From Pelomonas sp. Root1217 (GTDB lineage: Bacteria; Pseudomonadota; Gammaproteobacteria; Burkholderiales; Burkholderiaceae_C), in assembly GCF_001425705.1 (NCBI RefSeq), contig NZ_LMDC01000001.1, positions 744,001 to 808,000 of the forward strand: DNA of 64,000 nucleotides. The letters are read 5' to 3'. Positions 55,803-64,000 of this stretch are shown here, in pieces; position 1 is the first letter of the stretch; every line of letters starts with the position of its first letter. The position numbers were made by a program, and so were the translations under genes. The notes under the pieces are model-generated. The model worked only from the letters and a program-made list of their open reading frames with translations, was not told where the DNA came from and ran no database searches.

Positions 55803-57452
55803 ATGAGCAAGAACCCGAGTGCCGCCGTTGCGACAAGCGGTGCCGACATCGCGGACTGGCGCCCCGAGGACGACGCCTTCTGGGAGAGCACCGGCAAGCG
55901 CATCGCCTACCGCAACCTGTGGATCTCCATCCCGGCCCTGCTGTGCGGCTTCGCCGTCTGGGGCATGTGGGGCATCATCGCCGTGCAGATGCTCAACCTG
56001 GGCTTCCCGTTCAGCCAGGCCGAGCTCTTCACGCTGACGGCCATCGCCGGCATCTCGGGCGCCACGATGCGCATCCCAGCCTCCTTCCTGATCCGCATGG
56101 CCGGCGGGCGCAACACCATCTTCCTCACCACAGCCATGCTGCTGGCGCCGGCCATCGGCACCGGCATGGCCTTGCAGCACAAGGACTGGCCGCTGTGGGC
56201 CTTCCAGCTGATGGCGCTGTGGTCGGGCGTGGGCGGCGGTAATTTCGCCAGCTCGATGTCCAACATCAACACCTTCTTCCCCAAGCGCCTGCAGGGCACG
56301 GCCCTGGGCCTGAACGCGGGCCTGGGCAACTTCGGCGTGACGACGATGCAGGTCGTCATCCCGCTGGTGATGACGGTCAGTTTCTTCGGCCTGAGCGGCG
56401 ACTCGATGACGCTGGTGAAGGCCAGCGGCTGGATCTTCGGCAAGATCCCCGCCGGCACGCAGACCTGGATCCAGAACGCCGGCTTCGCCTGGCTGCTGTC
56501 ACTCGTGCCGCTGTCCGTCCTGTGCTGGTTCGGCATGAACAACCTGAAGACGGTGACGCCCAACGCCGGCCATCCGGTGGTCGCCTTCCTGAAGATCACC
56601 TATCTGTACTCGCTCGCATTCCTGCCGACCATCGGCATGCTCTATCTCTACCTGCCGGCGCCAACGGGCCTGGGCCTGCTCAGCATGTGGGTCGCCATCC
56701 CGCTGGACATCATCGCGGCGCTGCTCGTCATGCGCCTGGCGGCCTTCGGCGCGATGAAGGAGAACGTCGCCAAGCAGTTCGCCATCTTCAGCAACAAGCA
56801 CACCTGGAGCCTCACGGCGCTGTACGTCGTCACTTTCGGCAGCTTCATCGGCTTCTCCATGGCCCTGCCGCTGGCGATCACGGTGATCTTCGGCTTCCAG
56901 CACGTGCCTGATCCGAATTCGGCAGCCGGCCTGCTGACCCACACGCTGAAGAACCCGAACGCCCCGTCTGCGCTGACCTACGCCTGGATCGGACCCTTCG
57001 TCGGCGCCGCGGTGCGGCCCGTCGGCGGCTGGATCTCTGACAAGGTCGGCGGCTCCATCGTCACGCAGGTCATCTCTGCGGTCATGGTGTTCGCGTCCGC
57101 CGCGGTCGGCTATGTCATGCAGCAGGCCTACGGCTCAGCCACGCCGGAGCAGTTCTTCCCGGCCTTCATGGGCCTGATGGTGCTGCTGTTCGCGGCCAGC
57201 GGCGTCGGCAACGGCTCGACCTTCCGCTCGGTGGGCGTCATCTTCGACCGAACCCAGGCCGGCCCAGTGCTCGGCTGGACGTCGGCCGTCGCGGCCTACG
57301 GCGCCTTCGTCGCGCCGGTGCTGATCGGCGAGCAAATCAAGGCCGGCACGCCGCAGTTCGCCTTCTACGGCTTCGCGGCCTTCTACGCCGTCTGCCTGGT
57401 GCTGAACTGGTGGTTCTATCTGCGCCGTGGCGCGGAGATCAAGAACCCCTGA
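55803..57452 (+). CDS. NarK-type nitrate/nitrite transporter (NarK2-like)
   Basis: 549 residues. It opens with an N-terminal cytoplasmic segment (DIADWRPEDDAFWESTGKRIAYRNLWISIPALLCGFAVWGMW) typical of NarK2, longer than NarK1, and keeps the nitrate signatures (GGGNFASSMSNINTFFPKRLQGTALGLNAGLGNFG and ANGSTF-like GNGSTFRSVGVIF). NarK2-type proteins are nitrate/nitrite antiporters that move nitrite out while nitrate enters. Together with the previous gene this is the NarK1-NarK2 pairing seen in denitrifiers. Confidence 0.92.
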   Translation: MSKNPSAAVATSGADIADWRPEDDAFWESTGKRIAYRNLWISIPALLCGFAVWGMWGIIAVQMLNLGFPFSQAELFTLTAIAGISGATMRIPASFLIRMAGGRNTIFLTTAMLLAPAIGTGMALQHKDWPLWAFQLMALWSGVGGGNFASSMSNINTFFPKRLQGTALGLNAGLGNFGVTTMQVVIPLVMTVSFFGLSGDSMTLVKASGWIFGKIPAGTQTWIQNAGFAWLLSLVPLSVLCWFGMNNLKTVTPNAGHPVVAFLKITYLYSLAFLPTIGMLYLYLPAPTGLGLLSMWVAIPLDIIAALLVMRLAAFGAMKENVAKQFAIFSNKHTWSLTALYVVTFGSFIGFSMALPLAITVIFGFQHVPDPNSAAGLLTHTLKNPNAPSALTYAWIGPFVGAAVRPVGGWISDKVGGSIVTQVISAVMVFASAAVGYVMQQAYGSATPEQFFPAFMGLMVLLFAASGVGNGSTFRSVGVIFDRTQAGPVLGWTSAVAAYGAFVAPVLIGEQIKAGTPQFAFYGFAAFYAVCLVLNWWFYLRRGAEIKNP

Positions 57453-57474
57453 GGCGAGCCAAAGGCCGCTCATA

Positions 57475-57503
57475 AAGGCCCGGAGGCATCGCCTTCGGGC
57501 CTT
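57475..57503 (+). terminator. Rho-independent-like terminator after narK2
   Basis: AAGGCCCGGAGGC pairs with GCCTTCGGGCCTT around ATC (13 bp with one G-U pair), followed by CTTGCTTCTC. The T-tract is weak. It lies 23 bp after the second transporter and separates it from the third transporter and narG, so those may have another promoter or depend on read-through. Confidence 0.7.
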
Positions 57504-57630
57504 CTTGCTTCTCAGGCCTGGCGCGCGCGCCTCGTCCGAAAGAACGATGCCTTCACTTGCCCGCCTCCTCCTTCCGCGCCGGTCCACCCCGACCGGCGGT
57601 GGATGGGCAGAGAAGCCCCCGCCGCGGAGC

Positions 57631-58968
57631 ATGACCATCGTGCCAAAGACCCTCTCACTTCCACTGCGCTGGAATCCGGAAGACCCGGATTTCTGGACCG
57701 GCCATGGCCGGGCGGTGGCGCTGCGCAATCTCTGGGTTGCCATCCCGGCGCTGGCGCTGTCGTTCGCGGTGTGGATGCTGTGGTCGGTGCTCGTCGTGCA
57801 CCTGCCGGCGGCGGGTTTCCGTTACAGCACCAACCAGCTGTTCTGGCTGAGCGCGTTGCCGGCCCTGTGCGGCGCCACGCTGCGTATCTTCTATGGCTTC
57901 GCCGTGCCCTGGGTCGGTGGGCGGCGCTGGACGGCCTTGTCCACCGCCAGCCTGCTGTTGCCGGCTGGTGGCATCGCGCTGGCGGTGCAGGACCCTGCCA
58001 CGCCCTACGAATGGATGGTGGTGCTGTCCCTGCTGTGCGGCCTGGGCGGCGCCAACTTCGCTAGCGGCATGGCCCACATCAGCGCCTGCTTCCCGGTGCG
58101 CGAGCAGGGCAGGGCGCTGGGCCTGGGCGCCGGCTTCGCCCACCTGGGCGTCGGCCTCGTGCAATGGGCCGTGCCGGTGGTCATTACGCTGGACCTCTTC
58201 GGCCTGCCCGCTCAATCGGGCGGCCTGTGGCTGGCCAATGCCGGCCTGGTGTGGTTGCCGCTGATCGCGCTCGCCAGCATGGCGGCCTGGTTCGGCATGG
58301 ACGACCTGCCCTCGGCCGGTGTTGGCATGGCCGAGCAGGCCCAGCTCTTCACGCACCGCCACAGCTGGCTGATGAGCTGGCTCTACCTGGGCAGCTTCGG
58401 CAGCTTCATCGGCTTCGCGGCGGCCGGCCCGCTGCTGTTGCGCAGCCAGTTCCCCGGCTTCGAGGGCGCGCAGTACCTGGTGTGGCTGGGTCCGTTGCTG
58501 GGCGCGCTGGCGCGGCCGCTGGGCGGCTGGGTGGCCGACGACTTCGGCGGCGCGCGCGTCAGCCTGGCCTGCTTCGGCGGCCTGGCGCTGGGCGTCGTCG
58601 GCGTGCTGGCCAGCCTGGGCGGCGGCGGGAGCGCGTGGCTGTTCGCCGCCAGCTTCGTGCTGCTCTTCGTCGCCGCCGGTATCGCCAACGGCAGCACCTT
58701 CCGCATGGTGCCGCTGGGCTTCGTGCGCGAGGCGCAGCAAAGCCGACGTACCTTGCCCGAAGCGCAGGCCCAGGGCGCCGCGGCACTCGGCCTGTGCTCA
58801 GCCGTCGGTGCCTACGGCGGCTTCTTCATTCCCAAGAGCTTCGGCAGCGCCATCACGCTGGCCGGCGGCCCCGAGGCCGCGCTCTATTGCTTCCTGGCGT
58901 TCTACCTGAGCTGCATGGCCATCTGCTGGTGGTTCTACGGCCGTCGCCACGCCCCCCTGTCCTGCTAA
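57631..58968 (+). CDS. Third NarK-like transporter
   Basis: 445 residues. The N-terminal segment WNPEDPDFWTGHGRAVALRNLWVAIPALALSFAVWMLWSVLVVHLP parallels that of the NarK2-like protein, and GGANFASGMAHISACFPVREQGRALGLGAG is a clear nitrate signature, but it is about 100 residues shorter, mainly through loss of a mid-protein loop. It therefore looks like a diverged NarK2 duplicate, 178 bp downstream. ATG 57631 is used (GGAG immediately before); an ATG at 57547 is possible. narG follows 11 bp later. Confidence 0.87.
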   Translation: MTIVPKTLSLPLRWNPEDPDFWTGHGRAVALRNLWVAIPALALSFAVWMLWSVLVVHLPAAGFRYSTNQLFWLSALPALCGATLRIFYGFAVPWVGGRRWTALSTASLLLPAGGIALAVQDPATPYEWMVVLSLLCGLGGANFASGMAHISACFPVREQGRALGLGAGFAHLGVGLVQWAVPVVITLDLFGLPAQSGGLWLANAGLVWLPLIALASMAAWFGMDDLPSAGVGMAEQAQLFTHRHSWLMSWLYLGSFGSFIGFAAAGPLLLRSQFPGFEGAQYLVWLGPLLGALARPLGGWVADDFGGARVSLACFGGLALGVVGVLASLGGGGSAWLFAASFVLLFVAAGIANGSTFRMVPLGFVREAQQSRRTLPEAQAQGAAALGLCSAVGAYGGFFIPKSFGSAITLAGGPEAALYCFLAFYLSCMAICWWFYGRRHAPLSC

Positions 58969-58979
58969 CGGAGAAATCA

Positions 58980-61900
58980 ATGTCCCATTTCCTGGATCGA
59001 CTGACCGCCTTCCAGCTGCCCAAGGAGGTCTTCGCCGGTGGCCACGGCGTGAGTACCGGCGAGGACCGCACCTGGGAGGACGCCTACCGCAACCGCTGGG
59101 CGCACGACAAGATCGTGCGCAGCACGCATGGTGTGAACTGCACCGGCTCCTGCTCGTGGAAGATCTACGTCAAGGGTGGCATCGTCACCTGGGAGACCCA
59201 GCAGACCGATTACCCGCGCACGCGCCCCGAGCTGCCCAACCACGAGCCGCGCGGCTGCGCCCGCGGCGCCAGCTACAGCTGGTACCTCTACAGCGCCAAC
59301 CGCGTGAAATACCCGATGGTGCGGGGCCGCCTGCTCAAGCGCTGGCGTGAGGCGCTGGCGGTCTCCAAGAGCCCTGTCGATGCCTGGGCGCTGATCCAGA
59401 GCGACGAGAGCGCACGGCGCGACTACCAGCAGCTGCGCGGCATGGGCGGCTTCGTGCGCTCCACCTGGGACGAGGTCAACGAGCTGATCGCTGCGGCCAA
59501 CGTCTACACGATCAAGCAGCACGGCCCGGACCGCGTCATCGGCTTCTCGCCCATCCCGGCGATGTCCATGGTGAGCTACGCAGCGGGCAGCCGGTATCTG
59601 AGCCTGATCGGTGGCGTCTGCATGAGCTTCTACGACTGGTACTGCGACCTGCCGCCGGCCAGCCCGCAGGTCTGGGGCGAGCAGACTGACGTGCCCGAGT
59701 CGGCCGATTGGTACAACAGCAACTACATCATTGCCTGGGGCAGCAACGTGCCGCAGACGCGCACGCCGGACGCCCACTTCTTCACCGAGGTGCGCTACAA
59801 GGGCGCGAAGACGGTGGCGGTGACGCCCGACTACTCCGAGGTCGCCAAGCTGGCCGACCTGTGGCTGCATCCCAAGCAGGGCACCGATGCAGCACTCGCG
59901 ATGGCCATGGGCCACGTCGCGCTCAACGAGTTCTATTTCAAGCAGCGCAGCCCCTACTTCGACGACTACGCGCGCCGCTACACCGACCTGCCGCTGCTCG
60001 TCATGCTGGAAGAGCAGACCCTGCCCGACGGCCGCAAGACCCGCGTGCCCGGCCGCTACCTGCGCGCCAGCGACCTGGCCGGCCAGATGGGCCAGAGCAA
60101 CAACCCCGAGTGGAAGACGCTGGCCTATGACGCCACTGGCCGCCTCGTGCTGCCCCATGGCTCCATCGGTTTCCGCTGGGGTTCCGAGGGCCGCGACGAC
60201 ACCGGCAAGTGGAACCTGGAGGCCAAGGAGGCCGAGGGCGGCGGTGACGTCAAGCTCAAGCTGTCCCTCGTGGAGGACGGGGCGCAGGCGCACGAGATCG
60301 TCGATGTGGCCTTTCCCTACTTCGCCGGCAGCGCCAGCCAGCACTTCACGCCCAACCCGCAGCAGGACGGCGTCAGCCACTGCGCCCGCGTGCCAGCCAC
60401 CACGCTGAAGACGCAGGACGGCGAGGTGCTCGTCGCCACAGTCTTCGACCTGCAGGCCGCGCAGTACGGCATCGACCGCGGCTTCGGCTCGGGTGCCGCG
60501 AGCTACGACGACAACGCCCCCTACACGCCCGCCTGGCAGGAGGCCATCACCGGCGTGCCGCGCGCGCAGGTCATCCGCGTGGGGCGCGAGTTCGCCGAGA
60601 ACGCGCACAAGACCAAGGGCAAGTCGATGATCATCATCGGCGCCGCGATGAACCACTGGTACCACTGCGACATGAACTATCGCGGTGTCATCAACCTCTT
60701 GATGATGTGCGGCTGCATCGGCCAGAGCGGTGGCGGCTGGGCGCATTACGTGGGCCAGGAGAAGCTGCGCCCGCAGACCGGCTGGGTGCCGCTGGCCTTC
60801 GCCACCGACTGGGTGCGCCCGCCGCGCCAGATGAACAGCACCAGCTTCTTCTACGCCCACAGCGACCAGTGGCGCTACGAGAAGCTGGACGTGGACGAAG
60901 TCCTGTCGCCACTGGCGACAGACGCCCAGCGTGCCGAGTTCGCCGGCAGCCTCATCGACTGCAATGTGCGCGCCGAGCGCATGGGCTGGCTGCCCAGCGC
61001 GCCGCAGCTCAAGACCAACCCGATGCAGGTGGTGAAGGATGCCGCTGCCGCCGGCATGGAGCCCAAGGACTACGTCGTGCGCGGCCTGCGCGACGGCTCG
61101 CTGCAGATGAGCTGCGAGGACCCCGACGCGCCGCAGAACTGGCCGCGCAACATGTTCGTCTGGCGCTCCAACCTGCTGGGCTCCAGCGGCAAGGGCCACG
61201 AGTATTTCTGCAAGCACCTGCTCGGCACCGAGAACGGCGTGCAGGGCAAGGACCTCGGCGTGGACGACGCCAAGCCCAACGAGGTGCGTTGGCATGCCCA
61301 GGCGCCGCAGGGCAAGCTGGACCTGCTCGTGACGCTGGACTTCCGCATGAGCACGACCTGCTTGTACTCGGACATCGTGCTGCCCACGGCCAGCTGGTAC
61401 GAGAAGAACGACCTCAATACCAGCGACATGCACCCCTTCATCCACCCGCTGTCCGCGGCGGTGGACCCGGTCTGGCAGTCGCGCAGTGACTGGGAGATCT
61501 ACAAGGGCTTCGCCAAGGCCTTCAGCAAGGTCTGCATCGGCCACCTGGGCGTGGAGAAGGAAGTCGTGCTGTCGCCGCTGATGCATGACACGCCGGCCGA
61601 GCTCGCCCAGCCCTTCGGTGTGAAGGACTGGAAGAAGGGCGAGTGCGACCTCATCCCCGGCAAGACGGCGCCCACCATCGCCGTCGTCGAGCGCGACTAC
61701 CCGGCCACGTTTGAGCGCTTCACGGCGCTCGGCCCGCTGATGGAGAAGCTGGGCAACGGCGGCAAGGGCATTGGCTGGGACACCAAGACGGAGGTGGCCC
61801 AGCTCGCCGAGCTCAACGGCGTGAACGCCGAAGGCCGCGCCCGCATCGTCAGCGACATCGACGCCTGCGAGGTCATCCTGCAACTCGCGCCCGAGACCAA

Positions 61901-62771
61901 CGGCCACGTCGCCGTGAAGGCCTGGGAAGCGCAAGGCCGGGCGACTGGACGCGAGCACGCCCACCTGGCCCTGCACCGCGAGGACGAGAAGATCCGCTAC
62001 CGCGATATCCAGGCGCAGCCGCGCAAGATCATCAGCTCACCGACCTGGAGCGGGCTGGAGAGCGAGAAGGTCTCCTACAACGCCGGCTACACCAACGTGC
62101 ATGAACTGATTCCATGGCGCACGCTGACCGGCCGCCAGCAGTTCTACCAGGACCACGCCTGGATGCGCGCCTTCGGCGAGGGCTTCAGCAGCTACCGCCC
62201 GCCGGTGGACCTGAAGGCCACGGGCGGCATCCACGGCATCAAGCCCAACGGCAATGTCGAGATCGTGCTGAACTTCATTACGCCGCACCAGAAGTGGGGC
62301 ATCCACAGCACCTACAGCGACAACCTGCTGATGCTGACGCTCAACCGCGGCGGTCCCGTCATCTGGCTCAGCGAGGACGACGCGAAAAGCGCCGGCATCG
62401 AAGACAACGACTGGGTGGAGCTGTTCAACATCAACGGCGCCATCGCGGCCCGTGCGGTGGTGAGCCAGCGCGTGAACCCCGGCATGACGCTGATGTACCA
62501 CGCGCAGGAAAAGATCATCAACACGCCCGGCAGCGAGATCACCGGCGTGCGTGGGGGCATCCACAACTCGGTGACGCGCATCGTCACCAAGCCCACCCAC
62601 ATGATCGGCGGCTACGCCCAGTACAGCTACGGCTTCAACTACTACGGAACCATCGGCACCAACCGCGACGAGTTCGTCGTGGTGCGCAAGATGAAAAAGG
62701 TGGACTGGCTCGACACGCCCCGCGACGACCACCTCGCCCCCGCCTTCCAGGCGCAAGGCGAAAACCCCTGA
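58980..62771 (+). CDS. narG: Respiratory nitrate reductase alpha subunit
   Basis: 1263 residues. Molybdo-bis(MGD) catalytic subunit of the membrane-bound nitrate reductase, cytoplasmic face. FS0 cluster ligands His50, Cys54, Cys58 (THGVNCTGSC) and Cys93 (EPRGCARG) and the Mo-binding Asp223 (WYCDLPPASPQ) align with E. coli NarG offset by one. The C-terminal molybdopterin-binding region and the VVVRKMKKVDWLDT-type end are complete. ATG 58980 follows GGAGAAATCA. Nitrite product would be handled by the downstream NO genes. Confidence 0.97.
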   Translation: MSHFLDRLTAFQLPKEVFAGGHGVSTGEDRTWEDAYRNRWAHDKIVRSTHGVNCTGSCSWKIYVKGGIVTWETQQTDYPRTRPELPNHEPRGCARGASYSWYLYSANRVKYPMVRGRLLKRWREALAVSKSPVDAWALIQSDESARRDYQQLRGMGGFVRSTWDEVNELIAAANVYTIKQHGPDRVIGFSPIPAMSMVSYAAGSRYLSLIGGVCMSFYDWYCDLPPASPQVWGEQTDVPESADWYNSNYIIAWGSNVPQTRTPDAHFFTEVRYKGAKTVAVTPDYSEVAKLADLWLHPKQGTDAALAMAMGHVALNEFYFKQRSPYFDDYARRYTDLPLLVMLEEQTLPDGRKTRVPGRYLRASDLAGQMGQSNNPEWKTLAYDATGRLVLPHGSIGFRWGSEGRDDTGKWNLEAKEAEGGGDVKLKLSLVEDGAQAHEIVDVAFPYFAGSASQHFTPNPQQDGVSHCARVPATTLKTQDGEVLVATVFDLQAAQYGIDRGFGSGAASYDDNAPYTPAWQEAITGVPRAQVIRVGREFAENAHKTKGKSMIIIGAAMNHWYHCDMNYRGVINLLMMCGCIGQSGGGWAHYVGQEKLRPQTGWVPLAFATDWVRPPRQMNSTSFFYAHSDQWRYEKLDVDEVLSPLATDAQRAEFAGSLIDCNVRAERMGWLPSAPQLKTNPMQVVKDAAAAGMEPKDYVVRGLRDGSLQMSCEDPDAPQNWPRNMFVWRSNLLGSSGKGHEYFCKHLLGTENGVQGKDLGVDDAKPNEVRWHAQAPQGKLDLLVTLDFRMSTTCLYSDIVLPTASWYEKNDLNTSDMHPFIHPLSAAVDPVWQSRSDWEIYKGFAKAFSKVCIGHLGVEKEVVLSPLMHDTPAELAQPFGVKDWKKGECDLIPGKTAPTIAVVERDYPATFERFTALGPLMEKLGNGGKGIGWDTKTEVAQLAELNGVNAEGRARIVSDIDACEVILQLAPETNGHVAVKAWEAQGRATGREHAHLALHREDEKIRYRDIQAQPRKIISSPTWSGLESEKVSYNAGYTNVHELIPWRTLTGRQQFYQDHAWMRAFGEGFSSYRPPVDLKATGGIHGIKPNGNVEIVLNFITPHQKWGIHSTYSDNLLMLTLNRGGPVIWLSEDDAKSAGIEDNDWVELFNINGAIAARAVVSQRVNPGMTLMYHAQEKIINTPGSEITGVRGGIHNSVTRIVTKPTHMIGGYAQYSYGFNYYGTIGTNRDEFVVVRKMKKVDWLDTPRDDHLAPAFQAQGENP

Positions 62772-62789
62772 AACGCGAGGAGCAATCAA

Positions 62790-64000
62790 ATGAAGATTCG
62801 CGCACAGATCGGCATGGTCCTGAACCTGGACAAGTGCATCGGCTGCCACACCTGCTCGGTGACCTGCAAGAACGTCTGGACCAGCCGCCCCGGCGTCGAG
62901 TACGCCTGGTTCAACAACGTGGAGACCAAGCCCGGCATCGGCTATCCCAAGGAGTGGGAGAACCAGGACAAGTGGAACGGCGGCTGGATCCGCAAGCCCG
63001 ACGGCAAGCTGGAGCCGCGGCAGGGCGGCAAGTGGAAGCTGCTGATGAAGATCTTCGCCAACCCCAACCTGCCGGAGATCGACGACTACTACGAACCCTT
63101 CACCTTCGACTACGACCACCTGCAGTCGGCCCCCGAGATGAAGCATGCGCCCACGGCCCGCCCGCGCAGCCTCATCACCGGCCAGCGCATGGAGAAGATC
63201 GAATGGGGCCCGAACTGGGAGGAGATCCTCGGCGGCGAGTTCAGCAAGCGCAGCAAGGACAAGAACTTCGACGACATCCAGAAGGACATCTACGGCCAGT
63301 TCGAGAACACCTTCATGATGTACCTGCCGCGGCTGTGCGAGCACTGCCTGAACCCGGCGTGCGTGGCGAGCTGCCCGTCGGGCTCGATCTACAAGCGCGA
63401 GGAAGACGGCATCGTGCTGATCGACCAGGACAAGTGCCGCGGCTGGCGCATGTGCGTATCGGGCTGCCCCTACAAGAAGATCTACTACAACTGGAAGAGC
63501 GGCAAGGCCGAGAAGTGCATCTTCTGCTACCCGCGCATCGAAGCGGGCCAGCCCACGGTCTGCTCTGAAACCTGCGTCGGCCGCATCCGGTATCTCGGCG
63601 TGCTGCTGTACGACGCCGACCGCATCCTCGAGGCCGCCGCCACGCCCAACGACAAGGACCTCTACCAGGCCCAGCTCGACCTCTTCCTCGACCCCTTCGA
63701 CCCCGCTGTCATCGAGCAGGCGCGGCTGGACGGCATCCCGGAGAACTGGCTGGAAGCGGCGCGCAACAGCCCCGTCTACAAGATGGCCGTGGACTGGAAG
63801 GTGGCCCTGCCGCTGCACCCCGAGTACCGCACGCTGCCCATGGTCTGGTACGTGCCGCCGCTGTCGCCCATCAGCGCGGCGGCCAACGCCGGCCAGCTGG
63901 GCGAGGTGGGCGAGCTGCCCGACGTGAAGCAGCTGCGCATCCCCGTGCAGTACCTCGCCAACCTGCTGACCGCGGGCGACACGGTGCCCGTCGTCGGCGC
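62790..64000 (+). CDS. narH: Respiratory nitrate reductase beta subunit (partial)
   Basis: The first ~403 residues of the iron-sulfur subunit, running off the window's right edge. Ferredoxin-type motifs: CIGCHTCSVTC with Cys16, 19, 22 and 26; CEHCLNPACVASC; CRGWRMCVSGC, where Trp replaces Cys to bind the [3Fe-4S] cluster as in NarH; and CIFCYPRIEAGQPTVCSETC. It transfers electrons from NarI to NarG. AGGAG occurs 7-8 nt ahead of ATG 62790, 18 bp after narG. narJ and narI are expected just past the edge. Confidence 0.97.
   Translation, partial: MKIRAQIGMVLNLDKCIGCHTCSVTCKNVWTSRPGVEYAWFNNVETKPGIGYPKEWENQDKWNGGWIRKPDGKLEPRQGGKWKLLMKIFANPNLPEIDDYYEPFTFDYDHLQSAPEMKHAPTARPRSLITGQRMEKIEWGPNWEEILGGEFSKRSKDKNFDDIQKDIYGQFENTFMMYLPRLCEHCLNPACVASCPSGSIYKREEDGIVLIDQDKCRGWRMCVSGCPYKKIYYNWKSGKAEKCIFCYPRIEAGQPTVCSETCVGRIRYLGVLLYDADRILEAAATPNDKDLYQAQLDLFLDPFDPAVIEQARLDGIPENWLEAARNSPVYKMAVDWKVALPLHPEYRTLPMVWYVPPLSPISAAANAGQLGEVGELPDVKQLRIPVQYLANLLTAGDTVPVVG

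Noticed and set aside
58977..61976. 999-codon minus-strand frame opposite narG
   Set aside because: A long antisense frame produced by strong GC bias at third positions; narG is unmistakable on the + strand.

Overview
The window is one contiguous, high-GC (roughly two-thirds G+C), densely coded chromosomal segment. Gene content and order point to a betaproteobacterium of the order Burkholderiales, probably in the Roseateles/Rubrivivax/Leptothrix neighbourhood: mfd, ispD, ispF, an ompR/envZ-type pair, relA, tRNA-Val, phaR, rimO, smpB divergent from ratA-rnfH, guaB and guaA are all present. The genus assignment is inference from gene content; no rRNA is present. The cell makes polyhydroxybutyrate (phaR, bdhA), has PEP-CTERM sorting substrates, and respires nitrate.

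Layout. 1-4.3 kb: end of an unknown gene, a PEP-CTERM protein and mfd. 4.28-4.58 kb: a strikingly palindromic non-coding element at the mfd start. 4.7-11.1 kb: a DUF885 peptidase-like protein, then a dicarboxylate transporter with its own DctB/DctD-type two-component system; a sigma-54 promoter and two upstream dyads precede the transporter. 11.2-15.05 kb: a secreted hypothetical protein, a chalcone-isomerase-like protein, an RlmN-like radical SAM enzyme, a class II aldolase and ispD. 15.0-23.5 kb: a reverse-strand surface block containing three DUF4402 or DUF4402-like pilin candidates, a chaperone, an usher with a duplicated N-terminal module, a type Vd patatin autotransporter and a periplasmic binding protein. 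This block lies between ispD and ispF, and the usher overlaps the end of ispD. 23.8-31.3 kb: ispF, an OmpR/EnvZ-like pair, a SIMPL protein, 3-hydroxybutyrate dehydrogenase, and a hydrolase translationally coupled to relA. 31.3-41.5 kb: tRNA-Val, phaR, rimO-metC, smpB, ratA-rnfH, guaB, an MFS exporter and guaA. 41.6-45 kb: a diguanylate cyclase response regulator and a secreted lyase-like/LamG protein.

45.2-64 kb is a nitrate/nitric-oxide respiration region, all on the + strand: DUF2249, quinol nitric oxide reductase (norB), an NsrR-type NO sensor, a MIP18-family protein, a polytopic membrane protein, nnrS, an FmdE-like protein, a DUF3079 protein, narX, narL, three NarK-type transporters, narG and a truncated narH. 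A compact promoter upstream of DUF2249-norB carries an FNR-type site at about -41, a -10 box and an NsrR-type palindrome over the start site. This implies anaerobic activation and NO-relieved repression.

The observations most worth following up are the 265-bp three-armed palindrome at mfd, the DctD/sigma-54 control region, the chaperone-usher block splitting ispD from ispF, and the little-characterised genes (DUF2249, MIP18, FmdE-like, DUF3079) embedded in the NO/nitrate region.
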